Assembly: GCA_963814985.1 (NCBI GenBank)
Contig: CAWFFV010000060.1
Location: 1 to 43,772, forward strand
From: CAWFFV01 sp963814985
GTDB lineage: Bacteria; Chloroflexota; Ktedonobacteria; Ktedonobacterales; Ktedonobacteraceae
Direction: 5' to 3'
DNA: 43,772 nucleotides
A program made the translations under genes and the position numbers. Numbering within the stretch: position 1 is the stretch's first letter; each line of letters opens with the position of its first letter. Below, piece after piece: positions 9,912 to 17,985 of this stretch. The notes under the pieces were generated by a model. The model saw only the letters and a program-made list of their open reading frames with translations. It searched no databases and was not told the origin of the DNA.

Positions 9912-11725
9912 ATGCTGGATGGAGCCGGAGACGTGGAAAAGCTGTTACCGCAAAGTATCGAAGCTGAATGTGGCGTACTTGGTAGTATCATTATCGATCC
10001 AGAGGCAATTGTCCAGGTAGCGGATTTCCTTCAAGCCGAGGATTTCTACCGTGATGCTCACCAGACAATTTATGAGGTTATTCTCCAACTTTACGAACAG
10101 CACGAGCCTGCCGACTTTATTACGATTTGTGATGAGCTGGAGCGTAGGAACAGATTAGAGCATGTTGGCGGGGCCAGTTATATTACTTCACTTGTCAATC
10201 AGGTACCCACCAGTGGGAATGTTGAATACTATGGGCGTATTGTTGAACGTACGTCTATTTTGCGTCGCCTGATCCATGTGGCGGGTCAGATAGCTGCTAT
10301 TGCATATGAAGCAGGTGATGCCGAGGAGGCGCTGGACAGGGCCGAGCAACTCGTTTTTAATATCAGTCAGCGCCATGCCCGTGCCGATTTTTCAGCCCTG
10401 CGCGAACTGCTCTCTGACTATATGCTCAAGTTGGATCAACTCCATGAACGTCGTGGTATGATTGTCGGAGTGCCCACAGGCTTCACGGATCTGGATCGCC
10501 TTACGGGTGGTTTGCAGCGTTCTGACCTGATTATTTTAGCGGCACGTCCTGCGGTCGGTAAAACTAGCTTTGCTCTAAGCCTTGCCCACAACTCAGCGGT
10601 CAAACACCAACAGTCCGTTGTTGTCTTTAGCCTGGAAATGAGTAAAGAACAGTTGGTGCAGCGCCTCCTTTCGATGGATGCGGGCATTGACCAGCAGCGT
10701 TTGCGCACTGGCTGGATTGAGGATGACGAGTGGGAACGCATCGTTTACTCTATGGGAACACTCTCAGAGGCCAATATCTGGATTGATGACACGGCGGGCA
10801 TCTCCACAATGGAGATGCGTAGTAAAGCACGACGTTTGCAAGCTGAGCATGGTATTGACCTGATCGTCGTTGACTATTTGCAGCTTATGCAATCGTCGGT
10901 GAATGGTAAGCGCAATGAGAACCGTGTCCAGGAAATTTCTGAAATCAGCCGTAACTTAAAAGGGTTGGCGCGTGAACTGAATGTACCCGTCATGGCTCTG
11001 GCACAATTGTCACGTGCCGTAGAGAGTCGCCAATCAAAGGTGCCGCAATTGTCAGACTTACGCGAAAGCGGTTGTCTGGCCGGAGAAACGCTCGTCTATC
11101 TGCCCGATGAAGGTATCTATCGGCCAATTGAGCAGCTTGTAGGGCAGACAGGTTTCCGTGTCCTGGCATTAAATATGCAGACCTGGCAGCTCGAACCATG
11201 CGTGGTTACCAACGCCTTTGCTACGGGTTGCAAGCCTGTGTATAAGTTAACGACACGCCTGGGGCGCACCGTTCGAGCAACCGCAAACCACAAATTTTTG
11301 ACAATGCATGGTTGGAAGCGGCTTGACGAGATTGCTGAAAACGAGCGGATAGCTTTGCCTCGCGGTCTTCCAGGCCCAACACAAGCTACAATGAGTAACA
11401 ATGAATTGGCTCAGAGTGATATTTATTGGGACGAAGTAGTCTCAATAAATGCAGATGGCAAGCAGATGTATATGACTTAACTGTCGATGAGCTACATAAT
11501 TTCATTGCAAATGATATTATGCTCCATAACTCCATCGAACAAGATGCTGACATCGTCATGTTTATTTATAGGGACGATGTCTATAACCCGGACACAGAAC
11601 GTAAAAACATTGCAGACATTATTGTAGCCAAACACCGCAATGGGCCGGTGGGTGAGGTCAGTCTCTTTTTTCAAGCTAGCCAGACACGTTTCCGGGATCT
11701 GGAAGCTTCGCCTCCGGAAGAATAA
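9912..11725 (+). CDS. dnaB: Replicative DNA helicase DnaB with in-frame mini-intein (frame break near 11463)
   Basis: The hexameric helicase that unwinds DNA at the fork. The N-terminal domain (SIEAECGVLGSIIIDPEAI) covers about residues 10-120. The RecA-like ATPase domain has Walker A AARPAVGKTSFAL near residues 209-221, the FSLEMS box and Walker B LIVVDYLQLM. After LRESG the protein is interrupted by an intein and resumes at SIEQDADIVMF. Without the intein the protein is about 451 aa, the usual DnaB length. A base appears to be missing near 11463, inside the intein and after NADGKQ; the frame then continues VYDLTVDELHNF. The start may be the ATG at 9912 or the GTG at 9933, which has a better-placed GGAG. 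It is the first gene of a primosome cluster and lies downstream of the DnaA-box cluster. Confidence 0.93.
11073..11530 (+). other. DnaB mini-intein of about 153 residues
   Basis: The intein begins at Cys (nt 11073, in ESG|CLAGETLVYL) and ends at Asn (nt 11530, IMLHN), before the +1 serine of SIEQDAD. Visible splicing blocks are block A (CLAGETLVYLPDEG), block B with its Thr/His (RATANHKFLTM), block F (VYDLTVDELHNF) and block G with the penultimate His and final Asn. No LAGLIDADG endonuclease fits in this length, so it is a minimal, non-homing form. The insertion point before the Ser of SIEQDAD is a known DnaB intein site. A one-base deletion near 11463 lies between blocks B and F; if real, the helicase could not be made in full length, so it is likely a sequence error. 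Confidence 0.88.
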
Positions 11726-11738
11726 ATGGGGTGGAGTT

Positions 11739-12499
11739 ATGACAACCTTTGCAGGATTCCCGGCGGGAAAAAATCCATATGTGCCAGTGCCAGAGATTTT
11801 CTTTACGAAGCTGCTTCCAGAGATCGAGGACAGCGCCGAATTAAAGGTCACACTGCATCTCTTCTGGCTGATGGCACAAAAACAGGGCGATCCACGGTGT
11901 GTCGCTGATTATGAGTTGCAGATGGACTCTCTCTTACTGCGAGGTCTCAAGCGTAGAGGAGACCCACGTCCGCCGGAGGAGCGACTGCATCAAGGATTAG
12001 AGTTAGCCATAGTGCGTGGAACGCTACTGAGGGTCCATCTCGATGTGGTAAGTGAGGATCAGGAAAAAGTGGTAACGTGGTATTTTTTTAATACAATTCG
12101 TAGTCGAAAGGCTGTTGCAGCATTACAGGGAGGTGAAATGGTTCCTGCCCATCTGCTCGCCGTTGAGCAGGAGCGGATCGAAGCAGGAGAGTCAACGAGT
12201 CCTTTCAACAGGGAACTCCTCATCCTCTCGGGATATTTGATCTGGAGGTAAAGGAGAGTGTTCCCATAATACAAGTACAAGTAGAGCGTCCGAATATTTT
12301 TATATTATATGAGCAAAATATTGGATTACTTTCACCGCTGATCGCAGATGAACTTAAAGATGCTGCCGATCAGTATCCAGCGGAATGGATTGAAGCTGCA
12401 TTCCGCGAGGCCGTTCAATATAATAAGCGAAAATGGAGTTATATCCGCGCCATTTTAAGGCGCTGGGAAACGGAAGGCAGGCAACAATGGAACGCCTGA
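11739..12499 (+). CDS. DnaD-like primosomal protein (frame break near 12211)
   Basis: Likely primosome component. The N-terminal 155 residues hold a winged-helix-like region (LKVTLHLFWLMAQKQG, RGTLLRVHLD). After the break the frame continues GTPHPLGIFDLEVKES and then a DnaD/DnaB_2-type C-terminal domain: NIFILYEQNIGLLSPLIADE, YPAEWIEAAFREAV and the typical WSYIRAILRRWETEG (positions about 12290-12496). Adding one G to the GGG run at 12211 restores a single 253-residue frame, so a homopolymer error is the simplest explanation. The ATG at 11739 has GTGGAG four bases upstream. It follows dnaB by 13 bases and overlaps the loader gene, as expected for a co-translated replication operon. Confidence 0.8.
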
Positions 12500-14034
12500 A
12501 CAATATCGTAGGGAAATCAGTACCCCCACGTCCGCATTTTTCCGAACAGCGACTTTCTCAGGGTATTGGTTCCCATGGGCAGAGGCCACAATCATCGCAA
12601 TCACCTATCTCACATCGCCATTTACCTGAGCAGGCAGCGCGTCAGGGGCAGCAACACTATGGGTCACAAAATCAAGCTTTGCCTGCTACAAGAACGCGTA
12701 ATATTCATGGTCAGGGAGGGCCTGCCATTCCCGATACGCGCGATGGGCGTTTGCATGGCGGACTAAGTTCACGCTCATCCTATTCCCATCAGTCTCCTCT
12801 ACATGGAGAATACCTGCAAGAGGCTGAGCATACCCAGTCCTTTCAGGCACGACCAGCCAGCAATTATCAGCGCACTGATGACTATCCACCTTCTATCCAG
12901 GCGGATGTGGTTGATGATTGGGAAGAAGATGAAGGCGCTATAGAAATGCGTTATGGCGATTGGGAAAGCGATGGAAGAAGTGTTGGAATACCTTATCGAG
13001 CAGATGCAGGAACGGTAACCAGCTCCCGCTCTCATGTTCAATCTGGTATGCGAGAGCTTCCCGCCGTACCCCATACGCCGACCAGATCACTGGTAACACG
13101 TGATCTACGTCTACCACCATCGTCACCACCAGCTGCACATACACGTACGCAAGAAGTGCAGCGTATGCAGCGTATGACACAGCCTCTCAATCCCCAAATC
13201 CTATCGGATGTCGGACGAGGGATCGTGCAGAGGCAAGCGCCTCAGCACTATGAGCAAAGAAATGCGCGTCAGGTTGTGCCACGTGACCAGGTGCAGCTCC
13301 AGCAGTATATGCCAATGGCGATTGCGCCAGCCATCTCTGCGAAGGGTATCTGTGCCAGATGCAAAGGGGCAGGCTATCTGCGTGCTGACGTACCCTATGG
13401 GCATCCGAATTTTGGTAAGCCGATTCCCTGTCAATGTAAAGAAATAGAGAAAAAAGAGAAGCGGCGTCAGCAATTGCGTGATTTGTCGAATCTGGATGCG
13501 TTTCGCCAGGACAACAGTTTCTCGACCTTTAATCTGCGTGCTCCTGGTATGCGGGAAGCCCATCAGGAAGCATTCGTGTATGCTGAGGACCCTAAGGGCT
13601 GGTTGTTTTTCGTTGGACCCAACGGATGTGGAAAGACCCATCTGGCATTAGCCATAGCGCGCTACTGCCTTGATCAGGGGACGGTTGTGCTCTTTGCCGT
13701 TGTGCCTGATTTGCTTGATCACTTGCGGGCCGCCTTTGCCCCAACGGCTACTGAAATGTATGATCAGCTTTTTGCCAAGATGCGCGAAGCGGAAGTTCTG
13801 GTTCTCGATGACCTGGGAGCGCAACAAAGCTCACCATGGGCGAATGAAAAACTCTTTCAGTTGCTTAATTATCGTTATAATCTGGATATGCCGACTGTCA
13901 TTACTGCCAATCCCAGGAGCTTACAGGGGATGGATGAGCGCATCCGTTCACGCTTATCGGACAACAGGTTAGTTGTAAGGGTGGACCTGAACCGGGCGCA
14001 GGATTACCGTCCAACTCAGCCCAGGAGAGACTAA
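12487..14034 (+). CDS. DnaC/DnaI-like helicase loader with long disordered N-terminus
   Basis: AAA+ ATPase predicted to load DnaB at origins or restart sites. The first 270 or so residues are low-complexity (Gln, Ser, Arg, His, Pro-rich) and probably disordered. A cysteine cluster follows (CARCKGAGYL ... IPCQCKE), as in DnaI-type zinc-binding modules, then a basic helix (KEKRRQQLRDL). The ATPase domain has Walker A VGPNGCGKTHLALA and Walker B EVLVLDDLGAQ, then NYRYNLDMPTVITAN (sensor 1) and an arginine in DERIRSRLS. I chose the ATG at 12487, which overlaps the DnaD-like stop by 13 bases and has AAGGCAGG upstream; an in-frame ATG at 12433 is also open. The C-terminal half is clear; the N-terminal half has no match I recognise. 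Confidence 0.85.
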   Translation: MERLNNIVGKSVPPRPHFSEQRLSQGIGSHGQRPQSSQSPISHRHLPEQAARQGQQHYGSQNQALPATRTRNIHGQGGPAIPDTRDGRLHGGLSSRSSYSHQSPLHGEYLQEAEHTQSFQARPASNYQRTDDYPPSIQADVVDDWEEDEGAIEMRYGDWESDGRSVGIPYRADAGTVTSSRSHVQSGMRELPAVPHTPTRSLVTRDLRLPPSSPPAAHTRTQEVQRMQRMTQPLNPQILSDVGRGIVQRQAPQHYEQRNARQVVPRDQVQLQQYMPMAIAPAISAKGICARCKGAGYLRADVPYGHPNFGKPIPCQCKEIEKKEKRRQQLRDLSNLDAFRQDNSFSTFNLRAPGMREAHQEAFVYAEDPKGWLFFVGPNGCGKTHLALAIARYCLDQGTVVLFAVVPDLLDHLRAAFAPTATEMYDQLFAKMREAEVLVLDDLGAQQSSPWANEKLFQLLNYRYNLDMPTVITANPRSLQGMDERIRSRLSDNRLVVRVDLNRAQDYRPTQPRRD

Positions 14035-14185
14035 ATAGATTTCTTGCGTTTATATCTGGTAAGTGCTATCATAACGGTAAATGTCCCTGCATTTGTGGGT
14101 ATCCTCCGCACATTCAGTTTTTACCGATGGTCTCTCTTCGTGATGGAACCAGGAGAGGAACCGTGATAGATAAGAAGGAGCAAAT

Positions 14186-14851
14186 ATGGGCAGCGTTTTC
14201 AATCCCCGCGATCCAAAGTGGATCAAAGAGACACGCGAAATTTTAGAACCAAAAGGGATAATTCCCAGTGTTGTCGAATCAACTCCACGGGGAGAGCGCG
14301 GCTGGGATCTCTTCTCGCGACTGCTCAAGGAACGTATCATCTTTATTGGTACGCCAATCGATGATATGGTTGCCAATAGTATTGTTGCGCAGTTGTTGTA
14401 TCTCCAGAGTGAGGATGCAACCAAAGATATTAACATGTATATCAATTCTCCTGGTGGGAGCATTTACGCGGGTCTTGCCATCTACGATACGATGCAGTGG
14501 CTACGCCCAGAGATCTCCACTGTATGTATGGGGATGGCGATGAGTATGGGAGCCGTACTGCTGGCTTCTGGTCAGAAGGGCAAGCGTTACTGTCTGCCAA
14601 ACTCTACGATGCTGATCCACCAGCCTCTTGGAGGTGCCGAAGGTCAGGCAGCGGATATCGAAATCACTGCACGTGAAATTCTGCGCTTGCGCCGCAACCT
14701 GTATGAAATTCTCTCGCATCATACGGGCCAGACGACCGATCGCATTATGCAGGACTCGGACCGCAACTACTACCTCAATGCACAGCAGAGTGTCGAGTAC
14801 GGTCTGATTGACGATATCCTTACTCCGAATGAAGATGCCCTCTCGCGCTAG
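14186..14851 (+). CDS. clpP: ClpP-family serine protease, Ser-His-Asn triad
   Basis: Proteolytic subunit that works with Clp ATPases to degrade proteins in the cytoplasm. The protein is 221 aa with about 25 extra N-terminal residues. The nucleophile is Ser120 (GMAMSMGAVLLASG) and the base is His145 (MLIHQPLGG). The position normally held by Asp, in the RDxF context before EYGL, is Asn194 (SDRNYYLNAQQSVEYGL). The oligomer-forming YINSPGGSIYAGLAIYDT stretch is intact. A GAAGGAG ribosome site precedes the ATG. It is separated from the primosome operon by 150 bases and followed by an inverted repeat that may terminate transcription. An Asn-type triad is known in Listeria ClpP1, a paralogue that works mainly with a second ClpP, so another clpP elsewhere in the genome is likely. 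Confidence 0.93.
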   Translation: MGSVFNPRDPKWIKETREILEPKGIIPSVVESTPRGERGWDLFSRLLKERIIFIGTPIDDMVANSIVAQLLYLQSEDATKDINMYINSPGGSIYAGLAIYDTMQWLRPEISTVCMGMAMSMGAVLLASGQKGKRYCLPNSTMLIHQPLGGAEGQAADIEITAREILRLRRNLYEILSHHTGQTTDRIMQDSDRNYYLNAQQSVEYGLIDDILTPNEDALSR

Positions 14852-14868
14852 TCGATTATAACATGTAG

Positions 14869-14935
14869 AGGCCTGCTATAATGCAATCCAGGGATTTTCT
14901 GGACAAAATTATAGTGGGCCTTTATGCGTCGGATG
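14869..14935 (+). terminator. Probable terminator after clpP
   Basis: AGGCCTGCTATAAT at 14869-14882 pairs, with two mismatches, with ATTATAGTGGGCCT at 14918-14931, and a short TTTAT follows. The loop contains a smaller TCCAG/CTGGA stem. The left arm also contains a TATAAT, so a promoter for the next gene cannot be excluded. Confidence 0.5.
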
Positions 14936-14961
14936 TATATTAATTATAAGGGAGGAAATAG

Positions 14962-15843
14962 TTGCCGACAGAGTCTGTGCAAGCACTTGCCGAAAGAACA
15001 GTTCATTGTATCCTGTTTGATCTGGGCAATACGCTATGGACACAGGTAGACGACGTTATTTGGCTAGCCCGTGAGCAGGACGCGAACCAGCAGGCAGTAG
15101 CTTTTCTACTTGAGCATGTTGATCCCCGGCTTTTGCCATCTATCGATACTATTAGCCTGGGGCGGCGTATCCGTGAGCAGGTAAAAGCGCAGACCGAGAT
15201 GATGAAGCGTCAACGTCTGGGATACGAGCCAGATTTCGTTCTTGCTACGATAGAGGCTCTGGTACAGTTGGGCCTCCCAACTGTAGATCGTATTGTCGCT
15301 GCAGCAATCTTTGAAATGCTGCGTGTTCGGATTCCTGAATCACGCACTCTCTTCACTGATACGCTCTCAACGTTGGCAGCTTTACGGGAACGCGGATTTG
15401 TATTAGGCGTTGTGACCAATCGGCAGTGGGGAGGTTCTCTTTTTATGGAAGATCTACATATATTAGGTCTTCTTGAATACTTTGATCCGCGCCACATTGC
15501 TATCTCTGCCGATTTAGGCGTACGTAAACCCAATCCCGCTATCTTTTTACATACCCTGGATGCGCTGAGTATTATACCGCAGGAGGCAGCCATGGTAGGG
15601 AATTCGTTGCAGGCAGATATCGCCGGAGCGAAATCACTCAACATTTTCGCTGTCTGGAAACCAAAACTTTCCCCGTATCGTGCTCATTTGTTACCGGATG
15701 CACAGGTGTCTGGTGATAACTCTCACCTTTCGTATATACAGAGTGACGGTGATCCGCAAATCTCTGATGAAGTCAAACCCGACCTGACTATTGAGCACCT
15801 GAGCGACTTACTGGACGTATTTTTGAAAGCTGGCAGACAGTGA
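14962..15843 (+). CDS. HAD-superfamily hydrolase
   Basis: A haloacid-dehalogenase-fold hydrolase of 293 residues, probably a phosphatase. The nucleophilic aspartate is Asp20 in CILFDLGNTLW; the second Asp of the common DxD motif is Gly here, as in several HAD subgroups. Motif II is GVVTNRQWGG, motif III has the lysine in GVRKPNPAIF, and motif IV is AAMVGNSLQADIAGAKS. A helical cap lies between motifs I and II. The start is TTG at 14962 behind a strong GGGAGGAA site. The stop overlaps the GTG of the next gene by four bases, so the methyltransferase is translationally coupled. The substrate cannot be read from the sequence. Confidence 0.85.
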   Translation: MPTESVQALAERTVHCILFDLGNTLWTQVDDVIWLAREQDANQQAVAFLLEHVDPRLLPSIDTISLGRRIREQVKAQTEMMKRQRLGYEPDFVLATIEALVQLGLPTVDRIVAAAIFEMLRVRIPESRTLFTDTLSTLAALRERGFVLGVVTNRQWGGSLFMEDLHILGLLEYFDPRHIAISADLGVRKPNPAIFLHTLDALSIIPQEAAMVGNSLQADIAGAKSLNIFAVWKPKLSPYRAHLLPDAQVSGDNSHLSYIQSDGDPQISDEVKPDLTIEHLSDLLDVFLKAGRQ

Positions 15844-16625
15844 CACCTACACTACGAAAATGGTTATTTGAAACACTCTATAAAAATCGCTATCTCTACC
15901 GTTTTGCCAGTACTGTTCCTTTTGCTGGTCAGTGGCGTGTCTGGCAGCGTCTGGTCCTGACACGTCTTCGCGGTGTAGATGTATTAGAGTTGGGATGTGG
16001 ACTGGGTGATCTGTTAGCAGATATGCTGGAAGCTGGTTATCATTGTCGTGCAGTTGAGCACTCGCCCCAAATGGTAGCCGCTGCACGTGATACCCTGCGT
16101 CGTCGTAACGTTGGTCAAGCTACAACGGTTATTCAGGGTTCTGCCCAACACCTGCCCTTTAGTGATGATTCCTTTGATACCGTTGTGAGCACCTTTCCCT
16201 CCGAATACATCTATGACCCTGATACTCTGTCGGAGATAGAGCGTGTATTGCGTCCTGGTGGGCGTGTCATCATCATTGAGGGAGCCAATCTGTTGCCGGT
16301 AGGTTTTCTGCAACCGTTCCTTGTCCTGGTGCAAATGCTGATCTATGGGCCGGCAGCCCTCTTTGGTCCACGTAAGCATTACAATCTCGATGAAGAAAAG
16401 GCGCGTCTCCGCCAGGATAAAACATCAAAAGAACATTTACTCTATACTGATCGCGAGACGAGTACAGGGATTACGACCGAAGTATTACCTGATGCCTGGT
16501 TTGGTCGCTTCATACCTTTAGAACGGGTTGACCTGCATCGTCGTTCGGAAAGGGTGCGCAGCCGTCGCTGGGAAGTGTATATTATCATTGGGGAGAAAAT
16601 TTTAGAAAAAACACGAGAGGAATAA
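15840..16625 (+). CDS. Class I SAM-dependent methyltransferase
   Basis: A 261-residue methyltransferase of the UbiE/Methyltransf_11 type. Motif I VLELGCGLGDLLADM binds S-adenosylmethionine, the acidic residue ending motif II is in CRAVEHSPQM, and the post-I blocks LPFSDDSFDTVVST and VLRPGGRVIIIEGANLLP are typical. A hydrophobic stretch at about residues 160-180 (FLQPFLVLVQMLIYGPAALF) suggests contact with membrane or a lipid-like substrate. Translation starts at GTG 15840, overlapping the HAD stop codon. The GtrA-like gene follows after six bases. The trio may act on a lipid-linked or cell-envelope molecule, but that is inferred from context only. Confidence 0.85.
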   Translation: MTPTLRKWLFETLYKNRYLYRFASTVPFAGQWRVWQRLVLTRLRGVDVLELGCGLGDLLADMLEAGYHCRAVEHSPQMVAAARDTLRRRNVGQATTVIQGSAQHLPFSDDSFDTVVSTFPSEYIYDPDTLSEIERVLRPGGRVIIIEGANLLPVGFLQPFLVLVQMLIYGPAALFGPRKHYNLDEEKARLRQDKTSKEHLLYTDRETSTGITTEVLPDAWFGRFIPLERVDLHRRSERVRSRRWEVYIIIGEKILEKTREE

Positions 16626-16631
16626 CTGCAT

Positions 16632-17075
16632 ATGATAACACGATTACAGAAGCTCTTGAAATTGCGTATTGTGCGGTATGCGCTGGTTGGCGGTATTGGT
16701 ATCCCTATTAATTTATTGGCCCTGGCATTCTTTATGTATCTGATGGGAGATGGTCTTTATCCCCTGGCTCTCGCCTGTTCCTTCGAGATAAGTACAACCG
16801 TCAATTTTCTCCTTAACCAATATTTTACCTATAGTGAGCAAAAATATGTGCGTGGTTGGGAGTTGGTCAGGCGTGCCCTCAAAGCGCAGGTGACCAGTCT
16901 TTCTGCTCTGGCTATTAGCTACACTATCGCACTGGCGCTGAAGTATGGGTTACATGTGAATCCTTATTTAGCCAGCCCTATTGGTATTATCGCCGCCTTT
17001 TTCTACAATTTTCTGATTTCTAACCGTCTGGTTTTTCGTCCGGCCCCTACAAAAAAACTCAATACAATTGTGTGA
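16632..17075 (+). CDS. GtrA-family membrane protein
   Basis: A 147-residue protein of the GtrA/DPMS-type family, with four membrane helices at about residues 13-33, 39-60, 80-101 and 108-130. Family features are the early YALVGGIGIPINLLAL, the central NFLLNQYFTYSE and the late FFYNFLISNRLVFRP. Such proteins are thought to help move polyprenyl-linked sugars across the membrane or to assist membrane glycosyltransferases. It is the last gene of the three-gene unit. No glycosyltransferase is adjacent, which is unusual for this family. A MITE-like element follows 31 bases after the stop. Confidence 0.85.
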   Translation: MITRLQKLLKLRIVRYALVGGIGIPINLLALAFFMYLMGDGLYPLALACSFEISTTVNFLLNQYFTYSEQKYVRGWELVRRALKAQVTSLSALAISYTIALALKYGLHVNPYLASPIGIIAAFFYNFLISNRLVFRPAPTKKLNTIV

Positions 17076-17106
17076 CCTTTTCGTTTGATGTAATCTTGAA
17101 AGGCGT

Positions 17107-17267
17107 GTAACTACTCAGGTCTCCTCGCCACTGGCTCGTTCGTTTTGAGGTTTTGTCGTGTGGCAGAGGTTGCGGCGCAACCTCTGCCACCAACGACAAA
17201 ACCACACAAAACTCCCAGCGAAGCGCCGTAGGCGCTGAGGAATTAGGAAAGGACCTGAGTTGTCTTA
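17107..17267. repeat. MITE-like palindromic element B
   Basis: The left terminus GTAACTACTCAGGTC (17107) is answered by GACCTGAGTTGTCTTA (from 17252). Inside are a perfect 15-base-arm palindrome at 17160-17190 extended by a TTTTGTCG/CGACAAAA stem, and a small AGCGCCGTAGGCGCT hairpin followed by GAGGAATTAGG that also occurs in elements C and D. The right end overlaps the stop codon of the minus-strand gene ending at 17265. Confidence 0.7.
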
Positions 17268-17834
17268 GAAGTAATCTTCTCTGCGCCGTTCGCGCTCTTC
17301 GAAACGCTCTTCTCGGCGCTCTTCGGCTCGTAACTCGCGACGAAGCTCCTGGTCCTGTTGACGCTCCTGGTTCAGTTCCTGTTGAAGATATTGATCCTGA
17401 TAGCCAGGATTATAGTTATTGTATTGTTGATTACCATACGCATTATTCTGATGGTGGGATAACATATGTTTAGCTACCAGACCGGTTAGCCCTACGGCAC
17501 CAGCCAGGAGTATAGGGTGACTAAAGACACGTTGTAGCATGTTAGGCTGTTCCTGTCCGAAGCGGAGGAAGTTTTGGGCCATCATGCCTGGATTATTCGG
17601 GTCCATATAATACTGTGGTGGCATTTGCTGAGCCAGCATAGCGCGTTGTTCATAGGGCATTTGTGCAAAATGTTGCTGGTAGATCTGTTGCTGCATATCG
17701 GGTGGGGCACTCTGCATAAACTGCTGTAAGTATCCTAGAGCCTGATGATGATCGAATCCATTGTAATTGCCTGTATCATATGCCTGTGCATACTGCTGAT
17801 ACATTGGTTGATTATTTTGATCGAACGGCCACAT
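17265..17834 (-). CDS. Hypothetical Gln/Asn-rich protein with one hydrophobic segment and charged tail
   Basis: I do not recognise this 189-residue protein. It begins MWPFDQNNQPMYQQYAQAY and is rich in Gln, Asn, Tyr and Met. One hydrophobic segment (HPILLAGAVGLTGLVAKHML, about residues 107-126) could cross or touch the membrane. After a second Asn/Gln/Tyr-rich stretch it ends in a highly charged Arg/Glu helix, QELRRELRAEERREERFEER and on, likely a coiled coil. The ATG at 17834 follows AAAAGGAGCAGGCTC. The stop codon falls inside the right end of MITE-like element B, so insertion may have changed the C-terminus. The residue-level ordering is regular enough for a real gene, but the function is unknown. 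Confidence 0.65.
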   Translation of the reverse strand: MWPFDQNNQPMYQQYAQAYDTGNYNGFDHHQALGYLQQFMQSAPPDMQQQIYQQHFAQMPYEQRAMLAQQMPPQYYMDPNNPGMMAQNFLRFGQEQPNMLQRVFSHPILLAGAVGLTGLVAKHMLSHHQNNAYGNQQYNNYNPGYQDQYLQQELNQERQQDQELRRELRAEERREERFEERERRREDYF

Positions 17835-17906
17835 GAGCCTGCTCCTTTTCTAAATATAGAAACTGTTAGCTTCCATCTGTTCGAGGTATTGATGAAAGTA
17901 ACCCAA

Positions 17907-17932
17907 CTTTTGGCAGATGCCAATGCCAAAAG
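17907..17932. terminator. Inverted repeat downstream of the receptor array
   Basis: CTTTTGGCA at 17907-17915 is the exact complement of TGCCAAAAG at 17924-17932, with an eight-base loop. It lies between the end of pseudokinase copy 1 and the start of the Gln-rich gene, where it could end transcripts. No long T run follows on either strand. Confidence 0.35.
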
Positions 17933-17985
17933 TAACATGTTTGATGTGCTTTTGTCAATGCTTCAGAAGTCTTCGAGCGGGTCTT

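Noticed and set aside
11073..11480. Considered as programmed frameshift in dnaB
   Set aside because: No slippery heptamer or downstream structure is evident, and similar single-base breaks occur in many unrelated genes here.
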